A DNA stretch of 64,000 nucleotides from an uncultured Clostridia bacterium. Lineage in GTDB: Bacteria > Bacillota > Clostridia > UBA1381. This document shows, in pieces, positions 16,493 to 24,724 of this stretch. Both the position numbers and the translations under genes were made by a program. Positions within the stretch are counted from its first letter, which is position 1, and every line of letters begins with the position of its first letter. The stretch is from assembly GCA_934486735.1 (NCBI GenBank), contig CAKSQL010000004.1, positions 1 through 64,000 of the forward strand. Reading direction: 5' to 3'. The notes beneath the pieces are model-generated. The model did not search any database. It saw nothing but the letters and a program-made list of their open reading frames with translations, and was not told the origin of the DNA.

Positions 16493-16541
16493 AACGCTAA
16501 ACTTCGGCTAAATAAATTTTATTTAGCCGAAGTTTAGCGTT
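16493..16541. terminator. perfect 21-base palindrome after the serine hydrolase
   Basis: AACGCTAAACTTCGGCTAAA and one more base pair with their exact complement around a 7-base AT loop. There is no T-run on either side, so it may terminate weakly or block exonucleases. It lies between convergent genes. Confidence 0.6.
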
Positions 16542-16620
16542 GACGCGTCTGCACCCAACCGGGTCAAACAGAGTTGGGATTTTGATTTCGTTTGCCTTTT
16601 CGCCCGATTTGTCTGCTTTT
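16542..16620 (-). pseudogene. decayed duplicate fragment of thiM
   Basis: About 75 bases here align with 17787-17860 inside the thiM gene, with the same orientation and over 80 percent identity by eye. For example, GGGATTTTGATTTCGTTTGC occurs in both (plus-strand reading). A one-base insertion near 16555 breaks the frame. The piece corresponds to thiM codons around KANEIKIPTLLDPVGAG. It lies just past the end of thiE, so it looks like the rest of a former second thiM copy. Confidence 0.7.
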
Positions 16621-16629
16621 TAATTTTGT

Positions 16630-17268
16630 TTATCTGACCGCATCACTTGTTATTTCTTTCAGAATCCTGCATTCATTTTCAATATCCTCCGCGGCGAATA
16701 TCGCGGAAACCACCGCGATTCCGCTTATTCCGCTGCCGGAGAGCATCTTGATATTTTCACGCTTTATTCCGCCTATTGCCACAACAGGAATTTTAACCGA
16801 TGCACAAATTTCTTTCAGCGTGTCATAAGGAACATCGGCGGCATCTAACTTTGTAGATGTTGGGAAAACCGCGCCCACGCCGAGGTAATCCGCGCCGTCT
16901 TGTTCGGCTTTTTTTGCCTGTTCAACCGTCTGTGCCGAAACGCCCAGAATCATGTCTTTGCCGATTATCCTGCGGACCTCGGCGGCAGCCATGTCCTCCT
17001 GCCCGATATGCACGCCGTCCGCGCCGCATTTAACCGCTATTTCCACATTGTCGTTCACGATAAACGGGACATTGCTTTTGTTGCATAACAGCTTTATTTT
17101 TTCAGCCTCTTCAAAGAAAGAACCGATGTCCAATTCCTTTTCGCGCAGCTGCAAACAGGTCACGCCGCCGCGGATTGCACATTCGACCTGCTCGTACAGC
17201 GTCTGACGTCCCACCCATGCGCGGTCGGTCACTGCGTAGAGCAGCATGGCGCTTTTATCGAATTTCAT
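16630..17268 (-). CDS. thiE: thiamine-phosphate synthase
   Basis: 212 residues, normal ThiE length. It joins hydroxymethylpyrimidine diphosphate and thiazole phosphate into thiamine phosphate. Family motifs: LYAVTDR at the N-terminus, CLQLREKE, FIVNDNVEIA, GADGVHIGQEDM (pyrophosphate site), YLGVGAVFPTSTK and VAIGGIK. The start is MKFDKSAMLLYAVTD at 17268, with GGAGAGGGG ahead. It overlaps the end of thiM by 14 bases, so the two are translationally coupled under the TPP riboswitch. Confidence 0.95.
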   Translation of the reverse strand: MKFDKSAMLLYAVTDRAWVGRQTLYEQVECAIRGGVTCLQLREKELDIGSFFEEAEKIKLLCNKSNVPFIVNDNVEIAVKCGADGVHIGQEDMAAAEVRRIIGKDMILGVSAQTVEQAKKAEQDGADYLGVGAVFPTSTKLDAADVPYDTLKEICASVKIPVVAIGGIKRENIKMLSGSGISGIAVVSAIFAAEDIENECRILKEITSDAVR

Positions 17269-18079
17269 ACTTAGCGCCCCTCTCCAACTCGTCGCCGCTG
17301 AGGTTGTAAACCGCATCGATTATATAGTTGCGATAGGATGAATTTCCGTCCTTTTCGCTCATGCGCTCGAATGCGATTTCGCCGCAAAGACCCATTGCCG
17401 AAACGGCGGCAGCGGCAGCGGTCAGCATATCATCGGGATTCGCTGCGATAAAAGCGGTCATAAGCGCGGAAAGCTGGCAGCCTGTGCCGGTTATCGAACT
17501 CATCATTTTGTTGCCGTTGTGTATCAAAAATGTCTTTTTGTCATCGGTCACAATGTCAATTGCGCCCGTTATTGCGATTATTGCGCCGCTCCTCTTTGCA
17601 AAATCACGCGCCATGGCGATTGCGGAATCGAGTGTGTTGTCGGTAACGGCGTCGTCTGCATTGGCATCGACACCCTTTGCCGCGCCGCCTGCACCGGCAA
17701 GAGTTTTAATCTCGGATATGTTTCCGCGGATAACCGAGAATTTCACCTTTTTAGTAAGTCCGACAGCTGTTTCGGTACGAAGTACCGATGCGCCTGCGCC
17801 AACCGGGTCGAGCAGAGTCGGGATTTTGATTTCGTTTGCTTTCTCGCCCGATATGTACATCGACTTGATAGTGTTGGAATTGAGCGTGCCGATGTTAATG
17901 TTAAGTCCGCCGCAAATGCTTGTTATATCGGCAGCCTCTGCCGAATCGTCTGCCATAATCGGCGATGCGCCGCATGCGAGTAGAATATTTGCACAGTCGT
18001 TCACTGTGACATAGTTTGTGATGTTGTGAATAAGCGGCGATTTCGCCCTTACATTCTCCAAAGCCTCTGAAAATTTCAT
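17255..18079 (-). CDS. thiM: hydroxyethylthiazole kinase
   Basis: 274 residues from MKFSEALENVRAKSPLIHNI, the classic ThiM start. It phosphorylates the thiazole alcohol for thiamine salvage. Visible motifs: ITNYVTVNDCANILLACGAS, LLDPVGAGAS, and the phosphate-binding MMSSITGTGCQLSALMTAF with the conserved Cys. The frame is open 25 codons upstream, but those overlap the riboswitch terminator; AAAGGA before 18079 supports the start. With thiE and no thiC or thiG in the window, this looks like salvage of thiazole. Confidence 0.95.
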   Translation of the reverse strand: MKFSEALENVRAKSPLIHNITNYVTVNDCANILLACGASPIMADDSAEAADITSICGGLNINIGTLNSNTIKSMYISGEKANEIKIPTLLDPVGAGASVLRTETAVGLTKKVKFSVIRGNISEIKTLAGAGGAAKGVDANADDAVTDNTLDSAIAMARDFAKRSGAIIAITGAIDIVTDDKKTFLIHNGNKMMSSITGTGCQLSALMTAFIAANPDDMLTAAAAAVSAMGLCGEIAFERMSEKDGNSSYRNYIIDAVYNLSGDELERGAKYEIR

Positions 18080-18112
18080 AATTAATTCATTCCTTTCCGA
18101 ATTTATACAATC

Positions 18113-18143
18113 AAAAAGAGCCGCCCGAAACGACCGACTCTTT
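18113..18143 (-). terminator. TPP riboswitch terminator
   Basis: Minus strand: AAAGAGTCGGTCG, loop TTTC, GGGCGGCTCTTT plus T-run, between the TPP aptamer and thiM. This is the expression platform for shutting off thiM-thiE when TPP is plentiful. Confidence 0.85.
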
Positions 18144-18159
18144 ATAAAAAGCAATTTAA

Positions 18160-18247
18160 CTCACTCCCTACGCCGGCATTATCCGTATCAGGTAAAGGGT
18201 CGAAGCTCAATTACTTCCTCTCAGCCCGAAAAACAAGCTCCCCTGTT
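18160..18247 (-). promoter_or_regulatory. TPP riboswitch
   Basis: The THI-box core reads on the minus strand: AGGGGAGC, then GGGCTGAGAGGAAG, ACCCTTTACCTGATACGG, ATAATGCCGGCGTAGGGAGT. CTGAGA and CCTGATAC..ATAATGCCGGCGTAGGGA are diagnostic. It precedes a terminator and thiM-thiE. Confidence 0.97.
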
Positions 18248-18261
18248 CTTTTGATAATTTA

Positions 18262-18290
18262 ATTATATCACCTTTAGCTCAAAATGTCAA
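18262..18290 (-). promoter_or_regulatory. promoter of the thiM-thiE operon
   Basis: Perfect TTGACA (18285-18290) and TATAAT (18262-18267), 17 apart, right upstream of the TPP aptamer. The -35 box ends 7 bases before the stop codon of the MBL-fold gene, which has no terminator of its own. Confidence 0.9.
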
Positions 18291-18296
18291 TACAAT

Positions 18297-19049
18297 CTAA
18301 AAATTAATTTCCAGTCCGTCAAATGCGGCGGTGATATCATATTTTTTAAGATATGCGCCAAGTTCATCGTGAGACTCATGTGCATATCTTGACATGTGCG
18401 ATATCATTATTTTTCCGCCGTCGTTCAAAAGCTTAAGCTGGCGGAAGGCGGCGCTCATCTCGGTAATCATGCGAAGATTATTGTGTTCAAATATGCGATA
18501 ATCGCCCTCAGCCATACCCAAAGTTCCGTCCAAAACGATTAAGTCGTATTTGTATTTTTTCATTTCGTGCCATGTTTGGTTTAAAAGCCAAGCTCCGTCA
18601 CATCCCCAAAACATGCGTTTTTCTCCGTCTGAAATAATATAATTAAGCGGCTGTTCGTCAGAATTTGAAACTGAATGATTTGCAGCGACCGCAATCACCT
18701 CATATTTCCCGACCCTTGTCGGAGTATACAGCGGAATAACCTTTTGAACGGATTTAAGATCCTCCTCAAGGTTAGCGTCTTTGTCGCAGAAAAGCGTTGC
18801 GTCCTTTCCAAAGAGCCGATTAATAGCGAAAACGGAGCAGTGGTCTTCGTGAGTGTGCGTTATTAAAAGATTTTTCACATTGCTTGTGTCACAGCTGTTT
18901 TTTTCTATAAAATCGAGCGTTTCGTCATTGCAGTCTATCATAAGGTCATCATTTATCATTATTGAAGTAAAGCGTCTGAAAAAATCGTCCCTGACACGAT
19001 TTTTAATACCCCAGTCCGCTGCACCCGTTCCCATAAATAAAAGTTTCAT
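18297..19049 (-). CDS. MBL-fold metal-dependent hydrolase
   Basis: 250 residues from MKLLFMGTGAADWG, a typical start for single-domain metallo-beta-lactamase-fold enzymes; AAAGGACG lies ahead, and the 24 further codons upstream overlap the promoter. The metal-binding H-x-H-x-D-H is present as THTHEDH near residue 75, with later histidines in AANHSVS and ISHMSRYAHESH and the bridging Asp in VLDGTLG. The fold hydrolyses phosphoesters, RNA or lactones; which one cannot be told. It resembles the PhnP/YycJ side of the superfamily. It has its own promoter at 19086-19114 and reads into thiM. Confidence 0.8.
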   Translation of the reverse strand: MKLLFMGTGAADWGIKNRVRDDFFRRFTSIMINDDLMIDCNDETLDFIEKNSCDTSNVKNLLITHTHEDHCSVFAINRLFGKDATLFCDKDANLEEDLKSVQKVIPLYTPTRVGKYEVIAVAANHSVSNSDEQPLNYIISDGEKRMFWGCDGAWLLNQTWHEMKKYKYDLIVLDGTLGMAEGDYRIFEHNNLRMITEMSAAFRQLKLLNDGGKIMISHMSRYAHESHDELGAYLKKYDITAAFDGLEINF

Positions 19050-19085
19050 ATATATTTTCGTCCTTTTGAATGTTTTATATTTTAA

Positions 19086-19114
19086 AGTATAGCATAAACT
19101 TAAAATATTGTCAA
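19086..19114 (-). promoter_or_regulatory. promoter of the MBL-fold gene
   Basis: TTGACA (19109-19114) and TATACT (19086-19091), spacing 17. Confidence 0.75.
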
Positions 19115-19250
19115 CACTCATATGCTTGCAAACTTTGTTTCGGGAAGAGACTGCAATTCTAATTTACATAAAAATGCATACCTTTGGTTGACAGAAATTT
19201 TCGGTATATATTGAAAAATTGACACAAATATGGCGTAAGTAAAATAAAAA

Positions 19251-19532
19251 TCAAATTTTTTTATGTATACAATCATAATCCTTGCACAGCTTATCGATAA
19301 TTTGGGGAGTATCATCCTCCGAGCCGTAGTCTATTATCATAATTTCGGATTTCGGATGCTGCTTCATAAGCAGGCGGACAATTCCTTCGATGCTTTCGCC
19401 GTGGTTTTTCACTCCGATAACAATGCATGGATTTGGGGAATGGCGGCAAAAAATCATACGGAGTACGCTGCTTATCGTAAAGACTACCCCGACCGATGCA
19501 AATATGGCAACAAGGCACAAAGCGACAGACAT
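19251..19532 (-). CDS. small membrane protein with a glycosyltransferase-2-like tail
   Basis: 93 residues. The first 28 form one hydrophobic helix. Residues 35-93 resemble the first beta-alpha-beta unit of family 2 glycosyltransferases: CIVIGVKNHGESIEGIVRLL, then SEIMIIDYGSEDDTPQII, close to the 'ivvDdgStDdT..i' nucleotide-sugar signature. The rest of a transferase domain is missing and there is no sign of a downstream continuation. AAGGTGGTG precedes the ATG. It is either a stand-alone small protein or a gene truncated long ago. Function unknown. Confidence 0.6.
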   Translation of the reverse strand: MSVALCLVAIFASVGVVFTISSVLRMIFCRHSPNPCIVIGVKNHGESIEGIVRLLMKQHPKSEIMIIDYGSEDDTPQIIDKLCKDYDCIHKKI

Positions 19533-19656
19533 TTTTTAAACACCACCTTATAAAATATGTAGTTTATAGTATGCAAAATGGGTGTTATTTGTGAAATTTC
19601 ACAAGTTTTTACTAAAAAATCAAGATGTTTTGTATGACAAACACTGCCGATAGGCA

Positions 19657-19685
19657 TTGACAAATCGCAAAATTTCCTATAAAAT
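19657..19685 (+). promoter_or_regulatory. promoter of the aconitase-isocitrate dehydrogenase operon
   Basis: TTGACA (19657-19662) and TAAAAT (19680-19685), spacing 17, 68 bases before the aconitase ATG. Confidence 0.75.
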
Positions 19686-19753
19686 ATATAGTAGGCAGGA
19701 AAATAAGCCGAATTTGCATATTTGCGGATTCGGAATGGAAAGGAACGATCAGT

Positions 19754-21682
19754 ATGGGATTAACTTTAACCGAAAAGATTTTGTCGGCTCATCTTGTTGA
19801 GGGCAAGATGGTAAAAGGCGAGGAAATCGGAATAAAAATCGATCAGACACTTACTCAGGATGCGACCGGAACAATGGCATATCTTGAGTTCGAGGCAATG
19901 GGAGTGCCGAGAGTCAAAACAGAGCGCTCTGTTGCATATATTGACCACAACACACTTCAAAACGGATTTGAAAACGCGGACGACCACAGATTTATCGGCA
20001 GCGTATGCAAAAAACATGGAATCTATTTCTCGCGCCCCGGCAACGGAATTTGCCACCAGGTACATCTGGAGAGATTCGGAATCCCCGGGAAGACTCTGAT
20101 AGGCTCGGACAGCCATACTCCGACCGGCGGCGGACTCGGAATGATAGCAATCGGTGCGGGCGGCATGGACGTTGCGGTTGCAATGGGCGGCGGAACGTAT
20201 TATATCACCTGCCCCAAGGTTGTCAAGGTGGAGCTTATCGGAAAGCTCAGCCCTTGGGTGGCAGCAAAGGATGTCATTTTGGAAGTTTTGAGAAGAATGT
20301 CCGTTAAGGGCGGTGTCGGCAAGGTTATAGAATATACAGGCGAGGGCGTTAAGAGCCTGTCCGTACCCGAGCGTGCCACAATAACGAACATGGGCGCGGA
20401 GCTGGGTGCGACAACCTCGATATTCCCGTCGGATGAAATTACAAGACAGTTCTTAAAGGCTCAGAAAAGAGAGGATGCATATACTCCGCTCGCAGCTGAC
20501 CCGGATGCTGAATATGACGAGGAAATCACAATCAATCTTTCTGAGCTTGCGCCTATGGTTGCATGTCCTCACTCGCCCGATAATGTAAAGTCGGCAAAGG
20601 AAATCGAGGGCATGAAGATAGACCAGGTATGTATAGGCTCATGCACAAACTCATCGCTTATGGATATGATGAAGGTTGCATATATACTGAAAGGAAAGAC
20701 GGTTCACCCCGATGTTTCGCTTTCGATTGCACCCGGCTCGAAGCAGGTTTTGAACATGCTTGCCAAAAACGGAGCACTGTCAATAATGATAGACGCCGGC
20801 GCACGTATTTTGGAGAGCGCATGCGGACCTTGTATCGGAATGGGACAGTCGCCCAATTCAAAGGGAATATCGCTCAGAACCTTTAACAGGAATTTTGAGG
20901 GACGTTCGGGAACAAAGGACGGACAGATTTATCTTGTATCGCCCGAGCTTGCCGCAGCATCGGCAGTAGCAGGCGTTCTGACCGACCCGAGAGAGCTTGG
21001 CGAAATGCCGAAGTTTGAAATTCCGGAAGTATTTGATATAAACGACAATATGGTTGTGCCGCCCGCTCCGGTTGAGGAGATGGACAAGGTGGAGGTTCTG
21101 CGCGGACCGAATATCAAGCCGTTCCCGATTGCCGAGCCGATGGCGGATAATATAGAAGCAAAGTGCAGCTTAAAGGTTGGGGACAACATCACAACTGACC
21201 ATATCATGCCTGCCGGTGCGAAGATTCTGCCGCTCAGATCGAACATCCCCGAGATATCAAAGCATTGTTTTGCGGTCTGCGATGAGAAGTTCCCGTCACG
21301 TGCACTGGAAATGGGCAAGTCGATAATCGTCGGCGGCTCAAACTACGGTCAAGGCTCATCGAGAGAGCATGCGGCGCTTGCTCCGCTGTATCTGGGCGTA
21401 AAGGCTGTTATCACAAAGTCTTTTGCAAGAATTCACATGGCGAACCTTATCAATGCGGGAATCATTCCGATGACATTTGAAAATGAGACGGACTATGACA
21501 AAATCGAGCTGCTGGATGAGCTTGTGATAGAAAACGCTCCCGAGCAGATTAAAAACGGCGATACAGTCAAGGTAATCGATAAGACAAAGGGCTTTGAGTT
21601 CAATGCAAAGGTAAATCTGTCCGAGCGTCAGAAAGAAATGCTCTGCGCAGGCGGATTGCTTAACTATACAAAGAACCATTAA
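19754..21682 (+). CDS. aconitate hydratase
   Basis: 642 residues, the shorter mitochondrial-like type of aconitase found in many Clostridia. It interconverts citrate and isocitrate with a 4Fe-4S cluster. Cluster cysteines are visible in GSCTNSSLMDMM (near 297) and ACGPCIGMGQSP (near 358 and 361). Substrate motifs: SDSHTPTGGGLGMIAIGAGG and, in the swivel domain, GGSNYGQGSSREHAAL. Homoaconitase and isopropylmalate isomerase are relatives, but the adjoining isocitrate dehydrogenase gene makes aconitase the clear choice. AAAGGA precedes the ATG. Confidence 0.93.
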   Translation: MGLTLTEKILSAHLVEGKMVKGEEIGIKIDQTLTQDATGTMAYLEFEAMGVPRVKTERSVAYIDHNTLQNGFENADDHRFIGSVCKKHGIYFSRPGNGICHQVHLERFGIPGKTLIGSDSHTPTGGGLGMIAIGAGGMDVAVAMGGGTYYITCPKVVKVELIGKLSPWVAAKDVILEVLRRMSVKGGVGKVIEYTGEGVKSLSVPERATITNMGAELGATTSIFPSDEITRQFLKAQKREDAYTPLAADPDAEYDEEITINLSELAPMVACPHSPDNVKSAKEIEGMKIDQVCIGSCTNSSLMDMMKVAYILKGKTVHPDVSLSIAPGSKQVLNMLAKNGALSIMIDAGARILESACGPCIGMGQSPNSKGISLRTFNRNFEGRSGTKDGQIYLVSPELAAASAVAGVLTDPRELGEMPKFEIPEVFDINDNMVVPPAPVEEMDKVEVLRGPNIKPFPIAEPMADNIEAKCSLKVGDNITTDHIMPAGAKILPLRSNIPEISKHCFAVCDEKFPSRALEMGKSIIVGGSNYGQGSSREHAALAPLYLGVKAVITKSFARIHMANLINAGIIPMTFENETDYDKIELLDELVIENAPEQIKNGDTVKVIDKTKGFEFNAKVNLSERQKEMLCAGGLLNYTKNH

Positions 21683-21736
21683 AATCAATCGGGGAAGACT
21701 TGCCCGGGTGAAATTAACAAAAAGGAGAGAATAAAG

Positions 21737-22903
21737 ATGGCATATGATGCAGACGTGCAGGCAGCGGTTGAAAAATTTGCCGCAGTCCTGGAGGAACAGA
21801 AGAAAAGAATTGCGAGAATGAAAGAAGAAAAGGAATTTGTCGACTACAAAAAGCTTGATAAAATCATAATCGGAGTTTGCGGAGGCGACGGAATCGGACC
21901 TGCAATCACTCACGAGGCTCAGAGAATCCTGGAATTTTTGCTTGACGGCGAGGTTAAAAAGGGTAAGGTTGAGTTCAAGGTTATCGACGGACTCACAATC
22001 GAAAACCGAGTTAAAGCAAACAAGGCTATTCCGGACGATGTTCTTGCCGAGCTTAAGGAGTGCCACGTAATTTTAAAAGGCCCGACAACCACACCGAGAG
22101 CCGGCGACCCCTGGCCGAATATCGAAAGCGCAAATGTTGCCATGAGAAAAGAGCTTGACCTCTTTGCCAATGTGAGACCGGTAAAGGTTCCGGAGCAGGG
22201 CATAGACTGGGTGTTCTATCGTGAGAATACCGAGGGCGGATATGCGGTAGGCTCAAAGGGCGTGCATGTTAATGACGATTTGGCGGTTGATTTCACTGTT
22301 ACAACTCAGGACGGCTCGGAAAGAATTGCGCGCGCAGCTTTTGAATATGCCAAGAAAAACGGCAGAACAAGAGTTACATGCGTAACAAAGGCAAACGTAA
22401 TCAAAACAACCGACGGAAAATTTTTAAAGACATGCCAGGAGGTTGCAAAGGACTATCCGGGCATTGAATTTGACGATTGGTATATCGATATCATGACAGC
22501 AAAGCTGGTTGACCCCAAGAGAAGAACTCAGTTCCAGGTTGTTGTTCTGCCGAATCTCTACGGCGATATCATCACCGACGAGGCTGCCGAGTTCCAGGGC
22601 GGTGTCGGCACAGCGGGAAGCGCTAACATAGGTAAGCGTTATGCTATGTTTGAGGCTATTCACGGCAGCGCTCCGAGAATGGTTCTGGAGCATCGTGACC
22701 AATACGCAGACCCCTGCTCGATTATCCGCGCAGGCGTTATGCTTTTGTCGCATATAGGCTATCAGGAACAGGCAGATAAGCTTGAAAAAGCTCTCGATAA
22801 GTGCATGTACGAGGAGAAGAAGCTTGTTATCACAGGCAGAGACACAGGCTGCACGGGCGCTGAATTTGCCGATTATGTAATGGAAACAATCAAGAATATG
22901 TAA
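21737..22903 (+). CDS. icd: isocitrate dehydrogenase (isocitrate/isopropylmalate dehydrogenase family)
   Basis: 388 residues. The family core is present: GVCGGDGIGPAITHEA, PNIESANVAMRKELDLFANV, YRENTEGGYA, and PNLYGDIITDEAAEFQGGVG with the metal-binding aspartates. It oxidises isocitrate to 2-oxoglutarate. The cofactor loop reads IHGSAPRMVLEHRDQYADP; it lacks the Lys-Tyr pair that binds NADP in the E. coli enzyme, which hints at NAD, but the loop is longer than usual. It starts with AAGGAG 8 bases upstream, 54 bases after aconitase. Together they form the oxidative branch toward glutamate; citrate synthase is not in the window. An N-terminal 40-residue charged helix is extra. Confidence 0.88.
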   Translation: MAYDADVQAAVEKFAAVLEEQKKRIARMKEEKEFVDYKKLDKIIIGVCGGDGIGPAITHEAQRILEFLLDGEVKKGKVEFKVIDGLTIENRVKANKAIPDDVLAELKECHVILKGPTTTPRAGDPWPNIESANVAMRKELDLFANVRPVKVPEQGIDWVFYRENTEGGYAVGSKGVHVNDDLAVDFTVTTQDGSERIARAAFEYAKKNGRTRVTCVTKANVIKTTDGKFLKTCQEVAKDYPGIEFDDWYIDIMTAKLVDPKRRTQFQVVVLPNLYGDIITDEAAEFQGGVGTAGSANIGKRYAMFEAIHGSAPRMVLEHRDQYADPCSIIRAGVMLLSHIGYQEQADKLEKALDKCMYEEKKLVITGRDTGCTGAEFADYVMETIKNM

Positions 22904-22915
22904 TTTAAAGGACTG

Positions 22916-22960
22916 TCGCAGTCGGACAGGCTGCATAGCTGATCCGACTGCGATTTTTTT
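22916..22960 (+). terminator. intrinsic terminator of the aconitase operon
   Basis: TCGCAGTCGGA pairs with TCCGACTGCGA, 16-base loop, then seven T's. Confidence 0.92.
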
Positions 22961-22986
22961 GCGCATTACAATTTGGGCTGACGGAA

Positions 22987-23165
22987 AGGAGATTAACGTG
23001 AAAATATCTTTCACGTTAGCCTCCGGCAGGATTTAATTGCCCGTGCGAAATTTTCCTCACTATGCTCGGAAACGCACATGGGCATAATAATCTCTTATCA
23101 TTCCTTGCCCTGCCGATAAGAGAATTGAATTATTAATTGCACTGAGCAGGGCAAGGAAGGAGATT
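22987..23165 (+). repeat. dispersed 176-bp repeat, fourth copy, upstream of the nitroreductase gene
   Basis: Same element as at 3231-3660, in the other orientation in the window but in the same orientation relative to the following gene. It is bounded by GGAGATTA on both sides (22987 and 23158). All three hairpins are kept. The AACGTGAAA/TTTCACGTT stem is intact while its loop differs (ATATC here, GTTTC in the gatB copies). The stretch before the end differs most: here GAGCAGGGCAAGGAAGGAG can pair with the internal CCTTGCCCTGC. Confidence 0.93.
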
Positions 23166-23168
23166 ATT

Positions 23169-23690
23169 ATGAACGAGACATTAAATGTATTAAAAACAAG
23201 GCGAAGTTGCCGCAAATATAAGCCGGAGCAAATAAAGGATGCCGAGCTGGATGCAATCCTGGAGGCAGGAACATATGCGCCGACGGGCATGGGCAGACAG
23301 TCGCCGGTGATAGTTGCGGTCAGCGATAAAGAGACAAGAGACGAGTTGTCAAGGCTCAATGCGGCTGTTATGGGAGCTGACACAGACCCGTTTTACGGCG
23401 CACCGGTGGTTCTTGTCGTGCTTGCGAACAAGAACATGCCGACCTACCGCGATGACGGGAATTTGGTGATAGGCAATCTTTTGAATGCCGCTGCGGCGGT
23501 GGGAGTGGATTCCTGCTATATCTACCGCGCACGAGAGGTTATTGCGTCGGATGAGGGACAAAAGCTGCTGAAAAAATGGGGTCTTTCCGAAGATTACGAG
23601 GGCATAGGCAACGTGATTTTGGGCTATGGCGAGTCGGATGGGAAAAAGCCGGCGGCAGAGCGGAAAGACGGATATATAATAAAGGTCTGA
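23169..23690 (+). CDS. nitroreductase-family flavoprotein
   Basis: 173 residues of the FMN-dependent nitroreductase family: the N-terminal LKTRRSCRKYKPEQI with the FMN-phosphate-binding R-R-S-x-R, TYAPTGMGRQSP, DPFYGAPVVLVVLANK, GNLLNAAAAVGVDSCYIYRA, and a C-terminal LGYGE. Such enzymes transfer electrons from NAD(P)H to nitro compounds, quinones or unknown natural acceptors; the substrate cannot be told. The Shine-Dalgarno is supplied by the repeat element (GGAG, 6 bases before ATG), in exactly the context seen before gatB. CorA follows 24 bases downstream. Confidence 0.88.
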   Translation: MNETLNVLKTRRSCRKYKPEQIKDAELDAILEAGTYAPTGMGRQSPVIVAVSDKETRDELSRLNAAVMGADTDPFYGAPVVLVVLANKNMPTYRDDGNLVIGNLLNAAAAVGVDSCYIYRAREVIASDEGQKLLKKWGLSEDYEGIGNVILGYGESDGKKPAAERKDGYIIKV

Positions 23691-23714
23691 CAGCTGAAAG
23701 AGAGGCTTGGTAAT

Positions 23715-24551
23715 ATGCAGAAAGTGCTGCTGCATGCCGCTGCGGACGAGGTTGAAGATATACTTGATTCCAAAATGGCGTTGCTTTTAAAAAGCAGGCA
23801 AATCGGAAGCTTTATAGGCATAGACAGCTTTGACGTGATAGTGTTTAATATGTACAGCGAAACAACCGGGAAGAGGCCGCAGGTGGTAATATATTTTGAT
23901 AAAGAAAATATTTTGTTTTTCTGCGAGGACGATTCGGCGCTGAAGCATGTGAACAATATAATCAGAGAAGTGACAAAGGAAAAGCAATTTTCAAATGAGC
24001 AGCTTTTGTATTATTTTTTCATGCGTTTGATAAAAAATGATATTGCAAAGCTGAACGAGTACGAAAGCCTGATTACCGATATAGAGGACAGAGCGGTTTT
24101 CGGCGACGACCGCGGCTGCATGGAAAAAATTATATCATATCGCAAAGACCTGCTGCGGCTGAAAAGATATTACGAACAGCTCAGCTTGATTTTTGATGAC
24201 CTTGCTGCGAACGAAAACAAGCTTTTGACCGAGTCGGGTGTACACTCGTGCATAATACTCGGCAACAGGACCGACCGCTTGTTTTCCAACACTGTCGATT
24301 TGAGGGATTATATTGCCCAGGTGCTGGACGTGTATCAGTCTCAGATGGATTATCGACAGAATAATCTTATGAAGGTGTTCACAGTGGTTACGGCGATATT
24401 TCTGCCGCTGACGCTTGTCACCGGTTGGTACGGCATGAATTTCAAAATGCCTGAATATACGTGGCAGTTCGGATATCCGACACTCATTGTATTGTGCGCC
24501 GTGGTGATTGTTTCGCTTCTTATTGTATTTAAAAAGAAAAAATGGATTTGA
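23715..24551 (+). CDS. corA: CorA-family magnesium/cobalt transporter
   Basis: 278 residues. A cytoplasmic N-terminal domain is followed by a long helix (about 100-225) and two C-terminal membrane helices with the signature YGMNF between them (around residue 248), then a lysine-rich tail (KKKKW). CorA forms pentameric channels for Mg2+ and sometimes Co2+ or Ni2+. The protein is somewhat shorter than standard CorA (about 316), with the trimmed N-terminal domain common in Clostridia. GAGAGG precedes the ATG. Cotranscribed with the nitroreductase; a terminator follows. Confidence 0.9.
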   Translation: MQKVLLHAAADEVEDILDSKMALLLKSRQIGSFIGIDSFDVIVFNMYSETTGKRPQVVIYFDKENILFFCEDDSALKHVNNIIREVTKEKQFSNEQLLYYFFMRLIKNDIAKLNEYESLITDIEDRAVFGDDRGCMEKIISYRKDLLRLKRYYEQLSLIFDDLAANENKLLTESGVHSCIILGNRTDRLFSNTVDLRDYIAQVLDVYQSQMDYRQNNLMKVFTVVTAIFLPLTLVTGWYGMNFKMPEYTWQFGYPTLIVLCAVVIVSLLIVFKKKKWI

Positions 24552-24555
24552 CGGG

Positions 24556-24590
24556 AAAAAGAGAGTAATCGATATGATTGCTCTTTTCTT
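24556..24590 (+). terminator. terminator after corA
   Basis: AAGAGAGTAATC pairs with GATTGCTCTT around a 5-base loop, followed by a T-rich run. Confidence 0.8.
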
Positions 24591-24724
24591 CTTTTGGATT
24601 GCTTTCGTCTAACAATTTTAAAAATTTCAAAACAATACCGCTTTTAGCTTTTGTTTTACAGTATAAGAAAAAGTGTATCGGGTTAATTTAAAAACAGAGT
24701 TTTGATTAAACCGAGGTGTCAGTT

